DNA of 64,000 nucleotides from Pseudomonas sediminis (GCF_039555755.1 NZ_CP154631.1:4030001-4094000), one strand, 5' to 3'; positions 1-10,156 are shown, numbered from the stretch's first letter. Notes: generated by a model from the sequence alone, not told the origin. Numbers and translations: made by a program.

Positions 1-340
1 AGCGGTTGTTAGTCTACGCAACTCTGTTCGTGCATAAATGTGACAAATCGTGAATCTTGTTTCTGCCTATGAAAAGGTATTTTGGTACTGCGGAAAATTG
101 ACAAGCTGAAGCAAGTAATTCCTATCCTTACTTGTCAACTCAAAATCCATCAATGATCGGTCGATACCGATCGCATTGGGCATCAAGGGGCGCTGTACTA
201 GGGCGTTTTTTCATTAGGGCAGGTTATGCCTCCAACGCAACGCGCATCCATTTTGGCATTTTGGATGTCATTAGTTTCGCTAGGTCTTCAGGTCTAAGCG
301 CCTTTTTAATTGTGACAATACACTCCGGGGTAGAGTTGTT
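1..340. other. Left-edge segment without a recognisable gene
   Basis: No protein that I recognise is encoded here. It is richer in A and T than the rest of the window. A small open frame starting near 132 runs straight into the insertion sequence and looks like chance. An imperfect dyad is visible: TTGACAAG at 99-106 and CAAGTAA at 112-118 face TTACTTGTCAA at 128-138. Its role is unknown. Confidence 0.5.
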
Positions 341-446
341 TGTTGCCGCTGACCGAAAACTGACCCAGTAGAGGCTGTTCTGCCGACTGAAAACTGACCC
401 AGGTGTTCAACTGCTTCTGCTCAATTTTTGAGCAGGAGAACACAGG

Positions 447-1955
447 GTGATCAGTATGGAAATGATGGGCAAAATTCGGCGGATGTATTTCCGCGACAAG
501 CTGTCGCTGCATGAGATAGCCAAGCGCACCGGGCTGGCGCGCAACACGATTCGCAAGTGGGTCAGAGCACCTGAGGCCAAGCAGCCGGTGTACCAACGCC
601 GCGCGCTCTTTAACAAACTCAGCCCTTTTCACGCCACGCTAGAGCAGGCGCTAAAAGCCGATTCGCTGCGCCCCAAGCAACAGCGGCGCAGTGCCAAGGC
701 GCTGTTGGCGCAAATCAAAGCCGATGGTTATGACGGTGGCTACAGCCAGCTCACCGCGTTTATCCGTGCCTGGCGAGGGGGACAGGGCAAGGCGTCGCAG
801 GCCTTTGTGCCGCTGACCTTTGCTCTTGGCGAGGCGTTTCAGTTTGACTGGAGCGAGGAAGGCTTGCTGGTCGGCGGCATTTACCGGCGTATGCAGGTGG
901 CACATCTGAAGCTGTGTGCCAGCCGTGCGTTCTGGCTTGTGGCGTATCCGAGCCAGGGCCATGAGATGTTATTTGACGCCCATACACGCTCGTTCGGCTC
1001 CTTGGGCGGCGTGCCGCGCCGGGGCATCTACGACAACATGAAGACGGCCGTCGACAAGGTCAATAAGGGCAAAGGCCGGACGGTGAATGCGCGCTTTGCG
1101 GTGATGTGCGCGCATTACCTGTTCGATCCGGACTTCTGCAACGTCGCCGCTGGTTGGGAAAAGGGCATCGTTGAAAAGAACGTGCAAGACAGCCGCAGGC
1201 GTATCTGGCTAGACGCCCAGGACTGCCAGTTTCACTCCTTCGAGGAACTCAATGCCTGGCTGGGCCAGCGCTGCCGCGCGCTTTGGAACGAGCTGACGCA
1301 CCCTCAATACAGCGGGCTGAGTGTAGCCGAAGTGCTGGAGTTGGAGCGCGCTGAACTGATGCCTGTGCCAGCGCCATTCGACGGTTACGTCGAGCGGCCT
1401 GCGCGGGTCTCCAGCACCTGCCTGGTCAGCGTCGGGCGCAACCGCTACTCGGTGCCATGTGAGTACGCGGGTAAGTGGGTCAGCAGCCGTTTGTATCCGA
1501 CGCGAATCGAGGTGGTGGCTGACGACGCGCTGATCGCCAGCCATGTCCGCTTGCTGGATCGCGACCAGGTCAGCTATGACTGGCAGCACTACCTCCCGCT
1601 GATCGAACGCAAGCCCGGTGCGCTGCGCAACGGCGCGCCCTTTGCTGATCTGCCGGCGCCGCTGCGTCAGCTTAAGCACGGTCTGGGGCGTCATGCCGGC
1701 GGTGACCGGATCATGGCGCAAGTCCTGGCTGCCGTACCGGTCGCCGGACTCGATGCCGTGCTGGTAGCCGTTGAGCTGGTACTGGAGAGCGGCAGCCTGA
1801 GCGCCGAACACATCCTCAATGTCGTGGCACGGCTGACAGCATCCGAACCACCACCCAGCGTCGAAACCCACTTGTCGCTCAAGGAAGCCCCCGTCGCTAA
1901 CACGGCGCGCTACGACCGCCTGCGTGGCCAGGCCGAGGAGGTCGGTCATGCGTGA
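447..1955 (+). CDS. istA: IS21-family transposase IstA
   Basis: DDE transposase of an IS21 element, acting on the element ends together with the IstB ATPase. The 502-residue product begins with a helix-turn-helix region (about residues 8-45, with [20 protein letters not shown]). It is followed by an integrase-like catalytic core with acidic residues in [20 protein letters not shown] and [10 protein letters not shown]. The GTG start at 447 lies eight bases after an AGGAG ribosome-binding site; an ATG at 456 is the alternative. The stop overlaps the istB start by 8 bp, so the two genes are translationally coupled. Length and order are normal for the family and the frame is intact. Confidence 0.93.
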   Translation: MISMEMMGKIRRMYFRDKLSLHEIAKRTGLARNTIRKWVRAPEAKQPVYQRRALFNKLSPFHATLEQALKADSLRPKQQRRSAKALLAQIKADGYDGGYSQLTAFIRAWRGGQGKASQAFVPLTFALGEAFQFDWSEEGLLVGGIYRRMQVAHLKLCASRAFWLVAYPSQGHEMLFDAHTRSFGSLGGVPRRGIYDNMKTAVDKVNKGKGRTVNARFAVMCAHYLFDPDFCNVAAGWEKGIVEKNVQDSRRRIWLDAQDCQFHSFEELNAWLGQRCRALWNELTHPQYSGLSVAEVLELERAELMPVPAPFDGYVERPARVSSTCLVSVGRNRYSVPCEYAGKWVSSRLYPTRIEVVADDALIASHVRLLDRDQVSYDWQHYLPLIERKPGALRNGAPFADLPAPLRQLKHGLGRHAGGDRIMAQVLAAVPVAGLDAVLVAVELVLESGSLSAEHILNVVARLTASEPPPSVETHLSLKEAPVANTARYDRLRGQAEEVGHA

Positions 1956-2751
1956 TTTGATGGCGGAACTCAAGGAGCTGCGCCTGCACGGCATGGCCAC
2001 GGCCTGGGCGGAGTTAACTGCACAGGGTGAGTCGAACACAGCCTCGTCCAAGTGGCTGCTCGAACACCTGCTGGAACAAGAGCACACAGATCGCGCCATG
2101 CGCTCGGTGAGCCACCAGATGAACATGGCCAAGCTGCCGATGCACCGCGATCTGGCCGGCTTCGACTTCAGCGCCTCCAGCGCCGACGCTCGCTTGATCA
2201 GCGAGCTGGCCAGCCTGGCCTTTACCGACACCGCGCAGAACGTGGTGCTGATCGGTGGGCCAGGCACCGGTAAAACCCACCTGGCCACCGCACTGGCCGT
2301 GTCCGGCATCACCCGGCATGGCAAGCGCGTGCGCTTCTACTCCACGGTCGATCTGGTCAATCTGCTGGAGCGCGAAAAACACGACGGCAAAGCCGGGCGG
2401 ATCGCCCAGGCACTGCTGCGCATGGATCTGGTCATCCTCGACGAACTGGGTTATCTGCCGTTCAGCCAGGCTGGCGGTGCGTTGCTGTTTCACCTGCTGT
2501 CCAAGCTGTACGAACACACCAGCGTGGTGATCACCACCAACCTGAGCTTCGCCGAATGGTCGAGCGTGTTCGGCGACGCCAAGATGACCACCGCCCTGCT
2601 GGATCGGCTGACCCACCACTGCCACATCGTCGAAACCGGTAACGAGTCCTATCGCCTGCAACACAGTAGCTTGGCGGCCCAGGCCAAGATCAAATCACGG
2701 GAGCGAAAGCGTAAGGGCGGCCAGGAACCGGAGGACGATGAGTCGTTCTGA
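1948..2751 (+). CDS. istB: IS21-family helper ATPase IstB
   Basis: AAA+ ATPase of the DnaA/DnaC clan that assists IstA in target selection and strand transfer. The 267-residue product has a Walker A motif, [11 protein letters not shown], near residue 106 and a Walker B motif, [11 protein letters not shown], near 165, with the IstB-type N-terminal helical region before them. ATG 1948 is preferred over an upstream in-frame start because a GAGGAGG ribosome-binding site lies a few bases before it and the gene then overlaps istA by only 8 bp. The C-terminus is lysine- and arginine-rich, consistent with DNA contact. The gene appears intact, so the element may still be mobile. Confidence 0.93.
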   Translation: MRDLMAELKELRLHGMATAWAELTAQGESNTASSKWLLEHLLEQEHTDRAMRSVSHQMNMAKLPMHRDLAGFDFSASSADARLISELASLAFTDTAQNVVLIGGPGTGKTHLATALAVSGITRHGKRVRFYSTVDLVNLLEREKHDGKAGRIAQALLRMDLVILDELGYLPFSQAGGALLFHLLSKLYEHTSVVITTNLSFAEWSSVFGDAKMTTALLDRLTHHCHIVETGNESYRLQHSSLAAQAKIKSRERKRKGGQEPEDDESF

Positions 2752-2945
2752 TTTCATGGTGACGACGGCCTGCTGCATGGCTGCATGTGGCAGGTCTTCA
2801 ACAGCTGAACTGGGACAGCGAGGGAGTGGGTTCAAAAGCAGCTGCGCTGGTAGACTTATCCACAGTTGCTGGTAACAAAATCAGCAATCCGCCCTGGGTC
2901 AAATTTCAATCGGCAGGGTGGGTCAATTTTCCATCAGCGCCAACA

Positions 2946-3350
2946 GTTGGTGAAACCGTCGTTGACGAACAGGCCCTTGTGCCCGGTAACCGGGTGGGTA
3001 CGCACCACCGGGTGAACCACGGGCGGGTGGGTGCGTTGCACTTCGTGGTAATGCGCCAGGGCTTCGGGCGTATTGCCGAAGCGCTCCAGCGGGAAGGAGC
3101 GGGTGAAGTCGTGGGTGGCAGTGAGGCCGTCGAGCAATTGCTTCAGCGGCTGCGACAGGGCGTCATAGGCGGCGCTGCTGCTTGCCCAGAGGGTGTCGCC
3201 GCCGTAGGGCGGCAGGTGCTTGGCGGCGAGTACCGCGCCGAGGGCCGGAGTCTCCAGAAAGCTGACGTCGGTGTGCCAGATGGCATTGTCGCGCACGTCG
3301 GTCACGGCGGTGTCGAGCACGAGGATTTCAGGTTGCTCTGTCAAGTTGGG
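2946..3350 (-). pseudogene. tauD: Taurine dioxygenase (TauD) fragment
   Basis: The minus strand encodes about 130 residues from the middle of an alpha-ketoglutarate-dependent taurine dioxygenase. They include [17 protein letters not shown], the iron-binding HxD in [29 protein letters not shown] and [20 protein letters not shown]. Roughly the first 80 residues are missing (homology starts near 3345), as is everything after VNDGFTN, where the IS21 right end begins. The distal iron-ligand His and the 2-oxoglutarate-binding Arg are therefore lost and the product cannot be functional. No continuation is found on the other side of the IS. The fragment marks a junction between acquired DNA and an older sulfonate-metabolism locus. 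Confidence 0.85.
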
Positions 3351-3389
3351 CTAGCTGTCTGCTGTAGTCTACTTACCGGCAGACCGACA

Positions 3390-4772
3390 TCAGCTGGGAT
3401 GGGGGAGTTCAATGTGAAAGCCCGTGAGGCCAGCCGCTGAAGTACACCAAATGCGGCCTTTGTGAGCCTCGATTATGGATCGGGTGATGGCAAGCCCGAG
3501 CCCGGCATTGCTCGGGCTACCTTCGCGTCGAGCAGGGTCTACCCGGTAAAAGCGGTCGAAGAGTTTCTCTAGATGCTCCGAGCTGATTGTGTTCCCTGGG
3601 TTCTCGATGCTGAAGGTAGTTGAGTCCGCTGTCTGGCGGATCAGAACCGAAATTCTCTTTCCCGCCGGCGTGTAACGCAGCGCATTGGACAGCAAGTTGG
3701 ACAGCGCTCGATCAAGCATCAGCCGATCTCCTAGCACTTGGCCTTTGCCTATGAGCGAAAGTTCAATGCCGCGCTCTTCGGCCAGGAGGTGGTAGTAGTC
3801 AAACAGTTTGAAGATTACGTCAGCCAGTTCGATCCTGGCCTGCTCTGGGATGATCAGGCCATTATCAGCCTTGGCCAGGAACAGCATGTCATCGATCATG
3901 CGAGACATGCGCTTCAATTCCTCCAGGTTCGAGTACAGATTCTCCTCGTAGGCATTGATATCACGCTTCTTGCTCAGCACGACTTCAGTGTGGGTCATCA
4001 GGTTGCTTACGGGCGTGCGCAGCTCGTGTGCGATGTCAGCAGAGAAATTGGAGAGTCGAATGAAGGCCTCTTCAAGTCGGGCCAGCATCGCGTTGAAGGA
4101 CAGTACCAACTGCTGAAGTTCCTGTGGCACTGGTTCTAGAGGGATTCGTTCCTGTAACGAGCGAGCGGACATCCCGGAGGCTACATCAGTGACTTGCCGC
4201 AGGGGCCTAAGACCACTGCGAGCAACCACCCAGCCAAGCGCCGCACTGACCAAGGCACTGATGACCAATCCAATCCAGAACCATCGCTGCAGCGTGTCGA
4301 AAAAGTGCGTGTGATTGGTGACATCGAGAATCAGCAGAGCTGTAAGCGGTTCGGGTTGGTCAGTCACAGAGATTTGAGCCGTCATGCCCCGGTACATGTG
4401 CTCGTCTTTCTGCCACTCCCACATGCTCTGCTCATCGGCACGCCTGAAGCGTCCCGGCACTTCGACTGCTCTGGGGTCGGAAAAGAGCACTGCGCCGTCG
4501 CTGGCCAGGATGGTTGCGGCCAGATCCTGATGCGCCCCCAGTAAGGCTCGCAACTGCGGTAACTCCTCGGAGAGGTTAGCTCCGCTGCGAGCGTTGTTGA
4601 GAATGTGTTTGGCTGATTCGAGTTTTTCCACCAGGGCCTGCCGGTCCAGCATCTTAAAGTGGTGCTGGCTGAGCATGTTGAAGCTCAGCCCCGCTACTGT
4701 CAGGACGGCAATCACCGCGGACATGAACATCAAGCTCATCCGAGCGGTCAGCGAGAGGTGCTTCATATTCAC
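3390..4772 (-). CDS. copS: Copper sensor histidine kinase CopS
   Basis: Inner-membrane sensor kinase of the CusS/CopS heavy-metal group, partner of the adjacent CopR. The 460-residue product shows a first membrane segment (about 10-32), a periplasmic sensor domain, and a second membrane segment near 163-185 ([17 protein letters not shown]). These are followed by a HAMP linker, the phospho-acceptor box [12 protein letters not shown], the N box [10 protein letters not shown] and the G box [12 protein letters not shown]. It starts at GTG 4772, giving a GTGA overlap with the copR stop; ATG 4766 is an alternative. Together with copR it forms a two-gene operon reading away from the island. By family knowledge it responds to periplasmic copper; the ligand is not proven by sequence. 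Confidence 0.9.
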   Translation of the reverse strand: MNMKHLSLTARMSLMFMSAVIAVLTVAGLSFNMLSQHHFKMLDRQALVEKLESAKHILNNARSGANLSEELPQLRALLGAHQDLAATILASDGAVLFSDPRAVEVPGRFRRADEQSMWEWQKDEHMYRGMTAQISVTDQPEPLTALLILDVTNHTHFFDTLQRWFWIGLVISALVSAALGWVVARSGLRPLRQVTDVASGMSARSLQERIPLEPVPQELQQLVLSFNAMLARLEEAFIRLSNFSADIAHELRTPVSNLMTHTEVVLSKKRDINAYEENLYSNLEELKRMSRMIDDMLFLAKADNGLIIPEQARIELADVIFKLFDYYHLLAEERGIELSLIGKGQVLGDRLMLDRALSNLLSNALRYTPAGKRISVLIRQTADSTTFSIENPGNTISSEHLEKLFDRFYRVDPARREGSPSNAGLGLAITRSIIEAHKGRIWCTSAAGLTGFHIELPHPS

Positions 4773-5446
4773 TCCGGCGCATCCATCATGTACCCCATGC
4801 CGCGGGCGGTATGGATCAGCTTGAGATCGAAATCGTCATCGATCTTGGCGCGCAGCCGACGTACAGCGACCTCAATGACGTTGGTGTCGCTGTCGAAGTT
4901 CATGTCCCACACCTGCGAAGCAATCAGCGATTTCGGGAGCACTTCGCCGCGCCGGCGCAGTAGCAGTTCCAGCAGTGAAAACTCCTTCGCGGTCAGGTCA
5001 ATTCTTTTCCCGCCACGGATCGCACGCCGCTTCATCAGATCGACTTCCAGATCGGCAATTTTCATGGTGGTCTGCGTCGGCGAACCATTACCTCTGCGCA
5101 ACAGCGTTCTGACCCTGGCCAGAAGCTCTGAGAAAGCAAATGGCTTGATCAGGTAGTCGTCCGCACCCAGCTCCAACCCTTTAACGCGGTCTTCCACACC
5201 ATCGCGTGCCGTCAAGAACAGTACGGGGACGTCTTTTCCTGCTGCGCGCAACATGCGCAGCACTTCCCAACCGTCCAGCCCAGGCATCATTACATCCAGA
5301 ATTAGCAGGTCATAGGCTTCGCTAAGTGCATGCTGAAGGGCATCTGTACCGGTCATAACCCGGTCGACATTGAACCCAGCCTCGGTGAGACCTTGCTGGA
5401 GGTACGTACCGGTTTTGGGTTCGTCTTCAGCTACCAGTAGTTTCAT
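4769..5446 (-). CDS. copR: Copper response regulator CopR
   Basis: OmpR/PhoB-type response regulator that activates copper-resistance promoters. The 225-residue product has a receiver domain with the acidic pocket E7-D8, the phosphorylation site Asp51 ([10 protein letters not shown]) and Lys in YLIKPFAF. The C-terminal winged-helix domain contains [14 protein letters not shown] 5446 is chosen over an in-frame ATG 15 bases upstream because a GGAG motif lies at proper spacing before it and homologues start with MKLL. It is divergent from the small exported gene at 5653, and a CopR-like box lies in the intergenic gap (5511-5525). Seven such boxes in the window indicate its likely targets. Confidence 0.93.
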   Translation of the reverse strand: MKLLVAEDEPKTGTYLQQGLTEAGFNVDRVMTGTDALQHALSEAYDLLILDVMMPGLDGWEVLRMLRAAGKDVPVLFLTARDGVEDRVKGLELGADDYLIKPFAFSELLARVRTLLRRGNGSPTQTTMKIADLEVDLMKRRAIRGGKRIDLTAKEFSLLELLLRRRGEVLPKSLIASQVWDMNFDSDTNVIEVAVRRLRAKIDDDFDLKLIHTARGMGYMMDAPE

Positions 5447-5510
5447 GTGTGCAGACTCCAAAAGTCGGGTGGCCTGAGTTTGCAGGCAAACCGCGGCCCC
5501 AACCAGAAGC

Positions 5511-5564
5511 TTACGAAAATGTAATTCTGACTTCAGCTCACTGACAGGGTGGCTTGTCTAGGGT
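5511..5564 (+). promoter_or_regulatory. CopR-like box and promoter, upstream of 5653
   Basis: TTACGAAAATGTAAT at 5511-5525 matches the other boxes in this window and the imperfect palindrome reported for Pseudomonas CopR (TGACA-N4-TGTNAT). TCA follows at +8, TGACAGG at +17 and a TAGGGT -10 candidate at 5559-5564. This is the same spacing as at 6093, 6793 and 16213. It most likely drives the gene at 5653; it could also influence copRS on the other strand. Confidence 0.75.
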
Positions 5565-5652
5565 GCAAGCATGAGTACTAGGTTGTGCTCTCGGCCCTCG
5601 ACAGACCAAAAGCAGAGGTGCCGGCCATAGTTTGCACTGATGGAGACTGCCC

Positions 5653-6012
5653 ATGAAATCGCTGAAACCTTTGCTTCTGGTTGGTTCGCTACTGCTGTCT
5701 TCCATGGCTTGGGCCGAAGGGGGCAGCGACCGTGTATTCGAGCGCATCCAGCAGATGCGCGACAAAGCAGAAGCCGTGCTGATCCAGGCGGAGAAGGCCC
5801 CGGTCGGCGAGCGGCATGTGCACATGAAGGAGCATATGAACATGCTCGAAGACATCATGAGCCAGCTGCACAATGAACATCCCGCGCCAAACATGTCTGC
5901 CGAAGAGCATCTGGCCTGGATGGAAAAGCATGACAAGCTGGTAGACGACGTGCTGGCTCAAATGATCCGCGAGCACAAGCTAATGATGGCCGACAAAGAG
6001 TGCCATCGATAA
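5653..6012 (+). CDS. Small exported His/Met-rich protein (PtrA-like N-terminus)
   Basis: A 119-residue protein with a signal peptide (about 1-21, ending SMAWA) and a mature N-terminus EGGSDRVFERIQQMRDKAEA. The sequence after the signal is very like the AEGGADRTFARMEQ of the protein at 16332 and the AEGGADRVYGRMIQ of the one at 22877. That motif is known from the copper-induced PtrA family. The rest is helical and rich in His and Met (HVHMKEHMNM, DKLVDDVLAQMIREHK), which suits periplasmic copper binding. It is monocistronic between a CopR-like promoter and a strong terminator at 6060. The function is inferred from motif and context only. Confidence 0.72.
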   Translation: MKSLKPLLLVGSLLLSSMAWAEGGSDRVFERIQQMRDKAEAVLIQAEKAPVGERHVHMKEHMNMLEDIMSQLHNEHPAPNMSAEEHLAWMEKHDKLVDDVLAQMIREHKLMMADKECHR

Positions 6013-6059
6013 GGATTTTCCCATCTTCCAGGCCTTCCGTGATTGCTCCTTTGGCCTAG

Positions 6060-6086
6060 CGGCGCCTTTATGGCGCCGTGCTTTTT
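6060..6086 (+). terminator. Rho-independent terminator
   Basis: CGGCGCC, a TTTAT loop and GGCGCCG are followed by TGC and a T5 run. The hairpin ends the transcript of the small gene at 5653 and insulates the next CopR-type promoter. Confidence 0.85.
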
Positions 6087-6092
6087 CCCAGC

Positions 6093-6146
6093 TGACGCAA
6101 TTGTAGTTTTGGGGTCAGCGGCCTGGCAGCAAGCGGGGAATAGCAT
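6093..6146 (+). promoter_or_regulatory. CopR-like box and promoter, upstream of cupredoxin 6179
   Basis: TGACGCAATTGTAGT at 6093-6107 is the box. TCA follows at +8, TGGCAGC at +17, and a TAGCAT -10 candidate at 6141-6146, 33 bases after the box. The next start codon is at 6179, leaving a short leader. Spacing is identical to the boxes at 5511, 6793 and 16213. Confidence 0.75.
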
Positions 6147-6178
6147 GAGATTTCCAGCACCCATCTCGAGGTCTCACC

Positions 6179-6736
6179 ATGAAACGCTTACCCCTTAAAC
6201 TGCTGATCAGCACTCTGTTCATCAGCACCACCTTTCCGGCATTTGCCGAGGTCGGCGGCAGTAGCAATGGCATTGGGCAGCAGGCCCAGGCGACGCCAGC
6301 GACTCGCACCATCTTGGTAAAGATGGACGACATCAACTACAGCCAGAAAACGATCGATGTGAAGCCAGGTGAAACCGTGCGCTTCGTTCTGAAGAACGAG
6401 GGCGCGTTGATGCACGAGTTCAACATCGGGCAGGCAGCGTCCCAGCTGGAGCACCAGCGCAAGATGGCGTCCTTGGTCAAGGACGGCACACTGACCCCGA
6501 CCGGCATGGCCGAGCGCATTGTCTGGCATGAGCGTTATGGCACGGGAGACTCCAACCCTCCAGGCTATCCGGAAGTCATCAAAGCCAAGCATGACGACCC
6601 GAACGCGGTTCTCGTCGAGCCCGGCACAACCAAAGAGTTCGTGTGGACCTTCCCTAAGGCGGGCAGTTTGAGCTTCGCCTGTACATTGCCTGGGCATTAC
6701 CAGGCGGGGATGGTCGGTGAGTTTGCTCTGCGTTAG
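6179..6736 (+). CDS. Periplasmic cupredoxin-family protein
   Basis: A 185-residue exported blue-copper-like protein. A signal peptide (about 1-23, ending PAFA) precedes a cupredoxin fold. The type 1 copper ligands can be seen as His in LMHEFNIG and Cys, His and Met in FACTLPGHYQAGM. An insertion of about 60 residues between the strands carries extra His (WHERYG, KHDDPN). It probably binds or shuttles periplasmic copper. It is followed by a paralogue at 6884 with the same fold and its own CopR-type promoter, so the pair arose by duplication. The specific electron-transfer partner, if any, is unknown. Confidence 0.85.
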   Translation: MKRLPLKLLISTLFISTTFPAFAEVGGSSNGIGQQAQATPATRTILVKMDDINYSQKTIDVKPGETVRFVLKNEGALMHEFNIGQAASQLEHQRKMASLVKDGTLTPTGMAERIVWHERYGTGDSNPPGYPEVIKAKHDDPNAVLVEPGTTKEFVWTFPKAGSLSFACTLPGHYQAGMVGEFALR

Positions 6737-6742
6737 TCCGGC

Positions 6743-6782
6743 ATCGGTGCTATCCGTTGGCCGCGAGCTGGGTAGCACCGAT
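6743..6782 (+). terminator. Inverted repeat after cupredoxin gene
   Basis: ATCGGTGCTA at 6743-6752 and TAGCACCGAT at 6773-6782 are a perfect 10-bp inverted repeat just after the stop codon. There is no T run, so it may be a weak terminator or a transcript-stabilising hairpin. Confidence 0.5.
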
Positions 6783-6792
6783 CTGACGAACC

Positions 6793-6846
6793 TTACTGCG
6801 ATGTAGTTTTCACGTCAGCGTACCGCCAGCTGCACCTCATTAGCAT
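6793..6846 (+). promoter_or_regulatory. CopR-like box and promoter, upstream of cupredoxin 6884
   Basis: TTACTGCGATGTAGT at 6793-6807 is followed by TCA at +8, CGCCAGC at +17 and TAGCAT at 6841-6846. The box-to-minus-10 distance is 33 bases, identical to that upstream of the paralogue at 6179. Confidence 0.75.
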
Positions 6847-6883
6847 CGGGACTCATCCCTCCTCAACACCTCAGAGGCACACC

Positions 6884-7417
6884 ATGAAACTCAGACCCGC
6901 TTTCATAATCACCACCCTTGGCTTGCTGCTCAGTGCTGCCAATGCGCTGGCCAGCCCGGGCCACAAGAAAGACAGTATTGGGCAACCGGGAGACGGTCAG
7001 GCAGTAGATCGCACCATCGAAGTCCGGATGGGGGACATCTTCTTCGAACCCAAAGCAATGGAGATCAAAGCAGGCGAGACAGTTCGCTTCGTCCTGAAAA
7101 ATGACGGTGCACTGCTACACGAATTCAATCTTGGCAAAGCGGCATCCCATGCCGCGCACCAGAAAGAGATGGCCGCGATGTTTCAGAACGGCACGCTGTC
7201 CCCTACAGGTGCACATGACATGAGCAATATGGGCCATGCCATGGGCGGCATGAAGATGGTCGGTATGGAACACGATGACCCCAACAGTGTTCTTGTCGAA
7301 CCTGGAGCACGCGAAGAGTTGATCTGGACCTTCTCCGCCGCCACCGAACTGGAGTTCGCCTGCAATATTCCAGGACATTATCAGTCGGGAATGGTCGGTA
7401 AGGTGACCGTACGCTGA
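6884..7417 (+). CDS. Periplasmic cupredoxin-family protein (second copy)
   Basis: A 177-residue paralogue of the protein at 6179. It has a signal peptide (about 1-23, ending ALAS), a cupredoxin fold and ligand residues His in LLHEFNLG and Cys, His, Met in FACNIPGHYQSGM. The variable insertion is Met- and His-rich here (HDMSNMGHAMGGMKMVGMEH), unlike the first copy, which suggests an added Cu(I) or Cu(II) site. It is transcribed from its own CopR-type promoter. The small DUF2933 gene and the P-type ATPase follow within 80 and 335 bases and could be co-transcribed. Confidence 0.86.
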   Translation: MKLRPAFIITTLGLLLSAANALASPGHKKDSIGQPGDGQAVDRTIEVRMGDIFFEPKAMEIKAGETVRFVLKNDGALLHEFNLGKAASHAAHQKEMAAMFQNGTLSPTGAHDMSNMGHAMGGMKMVGMEHDDPNSVLVEPGAREELIWTFSAATELEFACNIPGHYQSGMVGKVTVR

Positions 7418-7496
7418 CGTTTATTGATACTCGCCAACTCCGTCCAGTCTGAGACACCTATTCTGATCCGGCCGCCATTGAAACGAGGCTATTGTC

Positions 7497-7745
7497 GTGG
7501 ACCATACCCATCACACCAGTACCACTGAGCCGCCTTTTTGGAAGAGCAAGATTGGCATTGCGCTGATCATGCTGGCCGTAATCGGCATCTTCTATGTAGC
7601 GCGTGAGCATTACGGTCATCTTTCGCAGGCCCTGCCGTACCTCATCCTGCTGCTATGCCCGCTGATGCATCTGTTTGGCCACAATCACGGCGGGCACTCC
7701 CACTCCAGCAGCACCGCTGTTTCCAAGGACGAAGAAAGGACATAG
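7497..7745 (+). CDS. DUF2933 small membrane protein
   Basis: An 82-residue protein with one or two membrane segments (about 17-33 and 43-59) and His-rich ends: HTHHTS at the N-terminus and [12 protein letters not shown] near the C-terminus. It resembles DUF2933 proteins that sit beside copper or silver exporters. It begins with GTG at 7497, preceded by CGAGG, and ends five bases before the P-type ATPase start, so the two are likely co-translated. It may hand metal to the ATPase or help its assembly. The molecular function is unknown. Confidence 0.75.
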   Translation: MDHTHHTSTTEPPFWKSKIGIALIMLAVIGIFYVAREHYGHLSQALPYLILLLCPLMHLFGHNHGGHSHSSSTAVSKDEERT

Positions 7746-7750
7746 ATCGC

Positions 7751-10114
7751 ATGCAAAAGACCTCCTGCCATCATGACCAGGATCATTCACATAACTCGCA
7801 CGCCCACTCCGAGAGCCAGCGCGACCCGGTGTGTGGCATGGAGGTCAAACCTGATGGCCCTTATCGCGAGAGCTTTGAAGGGAAGGCCTATCATTTCTGC
7901 AGTGCGAAGTGCCTAGAGAAATTCCAAGCAGATCCTCATCAGTACATGAGCCATCAGTCTCATGGGGAGCATCACCAGCACGCGACTCCAGCACCCACAT
8001 CGACACCTGTAGGTGCTGAATACACCTGCCCGATGCATCCAGAAATCCGTCAACCGGCTCCCGGAAACTGCCCGATCTGCGGGATGACGCTGGAACCTGT
8101 CATCCCGGAGCTGGAAGAGGAGGAAAATCCAGAGCTGAAGGACTTCTCGCTGCGGTTCTGGTGGACCCTACCGTTGACCGTCATCGTGACCGTATTGGCG
8201 ATGGCCGGCCATTCCTTGCAACTGTTTCATGGCACGACCCAGAACTGGGTCGAGCTGGCTCTGGCGACGCCCGTGACGCTATGGGGTGGCTGGGTATTCT
8301 TCACCCGCGGCATTGACTCCATCCGCCACCGCAGCCCCAACATGTGGACCCTGATCGGTTTGGGAACGGCCGCTGCCTACCTCTACAGCGTGGCCGCTAC
8401 CTTGGTTCCGCAGTGGTTTCCGGCGGCTTTTGCCCAGGACGGACGTATCGGCGTCTATTTTGAAGCAGCCGCGGTGATTATCTCACTCACGCTGTTGGGC
8501 CAAATGCTCGAACTCAAGGCCCGCTCGCAGACTTCGGCAGCCATCAAGTCACTGCTGAGGCTGGCACCAAAGACTGCGCGTCGCATCAAGCCCGATGGCC
8601 AGGAAGAAGATATTCCGCTGACACATGTCCATCAGGGCGACCACCTACGTGTCCGGCCGGGAGAGAAAGTCCCGGTGGACGGTACGGTTCTAGAGGGGGA
8701 GAGCGCCGTCGACGAGTCGATGCTTACCGGAGAACCGTTACCCGTGACCAAGCGGGTAGGGGATGCCCTTATCGGTGCCACCCTGAACACCCACGGCAGC
8801 CTGGTGATGGAGGCGCAGAAGGTCGGTGCCGAGACCATGCTGTCGCAGATCGTTCAGATGGTGGCCAGAGCCCAACGTTCCAAGGCCCCCATGCAGCGTA
8901 TGGCTGATGCGGTGGCAGGGTATTTCGTGGTCGGGGTGATCCTGATCGCGATTCTGACCTTCTTCGGCTGGGGGCTATTAGGGCCGGAATCAGGCTGGGT
9001 ATTTGGCCTGATCAATGCGGTGGCGGTGCTAATCATTGCGTGTCCCTGCGCTCTGGGTCTGGCAACCCCGATGTCCGTCATGGTTGCGACTGGCAAGGCC
9101 GCTAGCAGCGGTGTGTTGTTCCGCGATGCCAGCGCCATCGAAAATCTATGCAAGATCGACACGCTCATCGTCGACAAGACTGGAACCCTGACTGAGGGGC
9201 GTCCCGTATTTCATAGTGCGGAAGGGACAGGCGGTTACGACTCCAATGAAGTGCTGCGCCTGGCTGCTAGTCTCGACCAGGGTAGTGAGCACCCGCTGGC
9301 TCATGCCATCGTCGATCATGCGCGCGGTCAGGGCATTGCACTGGTCAAACCGGACACTTTCGAATCTGGCTCGGGTATTGGTGTGCGCGGCCAGGTCGAT
9401 GACCATCAGCTGCAGCTCGGCAACACAGCACTGATGGACGAGGCGGGCGTCGATATTACCCCGCTGCGCAATCGCGCCGAGCAACTGCGTCTGGAAGGCA
9501 TCAGCATCATCTATTTGGCCGTTGATGGTCGCCTGGCGGGACTCCTGGCCGTTTCCGATCCGATCAAGCCTACCTCTCAACAGGCTGTCTCCAAGCTTCA
9601 AAGCGAAGACGTAAAGGTCATCATGGCCACTGGTGATGGCCTCACCACAGCAAGAGCCGTGGCGAAGCAGCTCGGAATCGAGGAAGTGCATGGTGAGGTC
9701 AAACCGCAGGATAAGGAGAAACTGGTCGCCGATTTGCAGGGCTATGGCCGTCGTGTCGCCATGGCGGGTGACGGCATCAACGATGCGCCCGCCCTGGCCA
9801 GGTCTGACGTAGGTATCGCCATGGGCACCGGTACCGATGTGGCGATGAACAGCGCCCAAGTGACGCTGGTCAAGGGAGATCTGATGGGCATCCTGCGAGC
9901 GCGCACCCTGTCAGTGGCAACCGTGAAAAACATGAGGCAGAACCTCGCCTTTGCGTTCCTCTACAACGCGATGGGAATCCCGCTAGCAGCGGGGCTGCTG
10001 TACCCGCTGACGGGGCATCTTCTGTCGCCCTTGATTGCTGCGCTGGCGATGAGTGTCAGCTCGGCGTCGGTGGTCTTCAATGCTCTGAGGTTGAAATCAA
10101 CGGACATCGGATAG
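7751..10114 (+). CDS. Copper-translocating P-type ATPase, YHS/HMBD type
   Basis: A P1B-type ATPase of 787 residues that pumps Cu(I), possibly Ag(I), out of the cytoplasm. The N-terminus is His-rich and is followed by a YHS domain (DPVCGMEV and [12 protein letters not shown]). Next is a heavy-metal-binding domain (YTCPMHPEI and [10 protein letters not shown]), instead of the usual CXXC HMA domain. Core motifs are LTGEPLPV, the metal-site CPC in [13 protein letters not shown], the phosphorylated Asp in DKTGTL, SEHPLA and [10 protein letters not shown]. The start at 7751 follows an AAGGA site; an upstream in-frame start would overlap the DUF2933 gene. The architecture matches SilP/CopF-like ATPases. 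The gene is complete. Confidence 0.93.
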   Translation: MQKTSCHHDQDHSHNSHAHSESQRDPVCGMEVKPDGPYRESFEGKAYHFCSAKCLEKFQADPHQYMSHQSHGEHHQHATPAPTSTPVGAEYTCPMHPEIRQPAPGNCPICGMTLEPVIPELEEEENPELKDFSLRFWWTLPLTVIVTVLAMAGHSLQLFHGTTQNWVELALATPVTLWGGWVFFTRGIDSIRHRSPNMWTLIGLGTAAAYLYSVAATLVPQWFPAAFAQDGRIGVYFEAAAVIISLTLLGQMLELKARSQTSAAIKSLLRLAPKTARRIKPDGQEEDIPLTHVHQGDHLRVRPGEKVPVDGTVLEGESAVDESMLTGEPLPVTKRVGDALIGATLNTHGSLVMEAQKVGAETMLSQIVQMVARAQRSKAPMQRMADAVAGYFVVGVILIAILTFFGWGLLGPESGWVFGLINAVAVLIIACPCALGLATPMSVMVATGKAASSGVLFRDASAIENLCKIDTLIVDKTGTLTEGRPVFHSAEGTGGYDSNEVLRLAASLDQGSEHPLAHAIVDHARGQGIALVKPDTFESGSGIGVRGQVDDHQLQLGNTALMDEAGVDITPLRNRAEQLRLEGISIIYLAVDGRLAGLLAVSDPIKPTSQQAVSKLQSEDVKVIMATGDGLTTARAVAKQLGIEEVHGEVKPQDKEKLVADLQGYGRRVAMAGDGINDAPALARSDVGIAMGTGTDVAMNSAQVTLVKGDLMGILRARTLSVATVKNMRQNLAFAFLYNAMGIPLAAGLLYPLTGHLLSPLIAALAMSVSSASVVFNALRLKSTDIG

Positions 10115-10156
10115 GCTTCCATACCACCGACCAGGTGATTATTCAGAAGCGCATCT

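Larger units (their letters stand above)
341..2945 (+). mobile_element. IS21-family insertion sequence
   Basis: The element carries istA and istB and has matching ends. The left end reads TGTTGCCGCTGACCG and the inverted right end reads TGTTGGCGCTGATGG. Each end holds a second internal copy of the AACTGACCC-type repeat (left about 384-402, right about 2894-2916), as is usual for the multiple terminal repeats of IS21 elements. The flanks do not show a convincing target-site duplication: gttgtt precedes the left end and gttggt follows the right end. The right flank cuts into a tauD-like gene whose remainder is absent on the left. This suggests that a deletion or rearrangement followed insertion. 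Confidence 0.88.

Noticed and set aside
1209-2324. 371-residue minus-strand frame across istA and istB
   Set aside because: Spans both genes of the IS21 element on the opposite strand without any domain.
341-2945. Target-site duplication for the IS21 element
   Set aside because: Flanks gttgtt and gttggt match only partly, and the tauD remainder is missing, so a clean duplication cannot be claimed.
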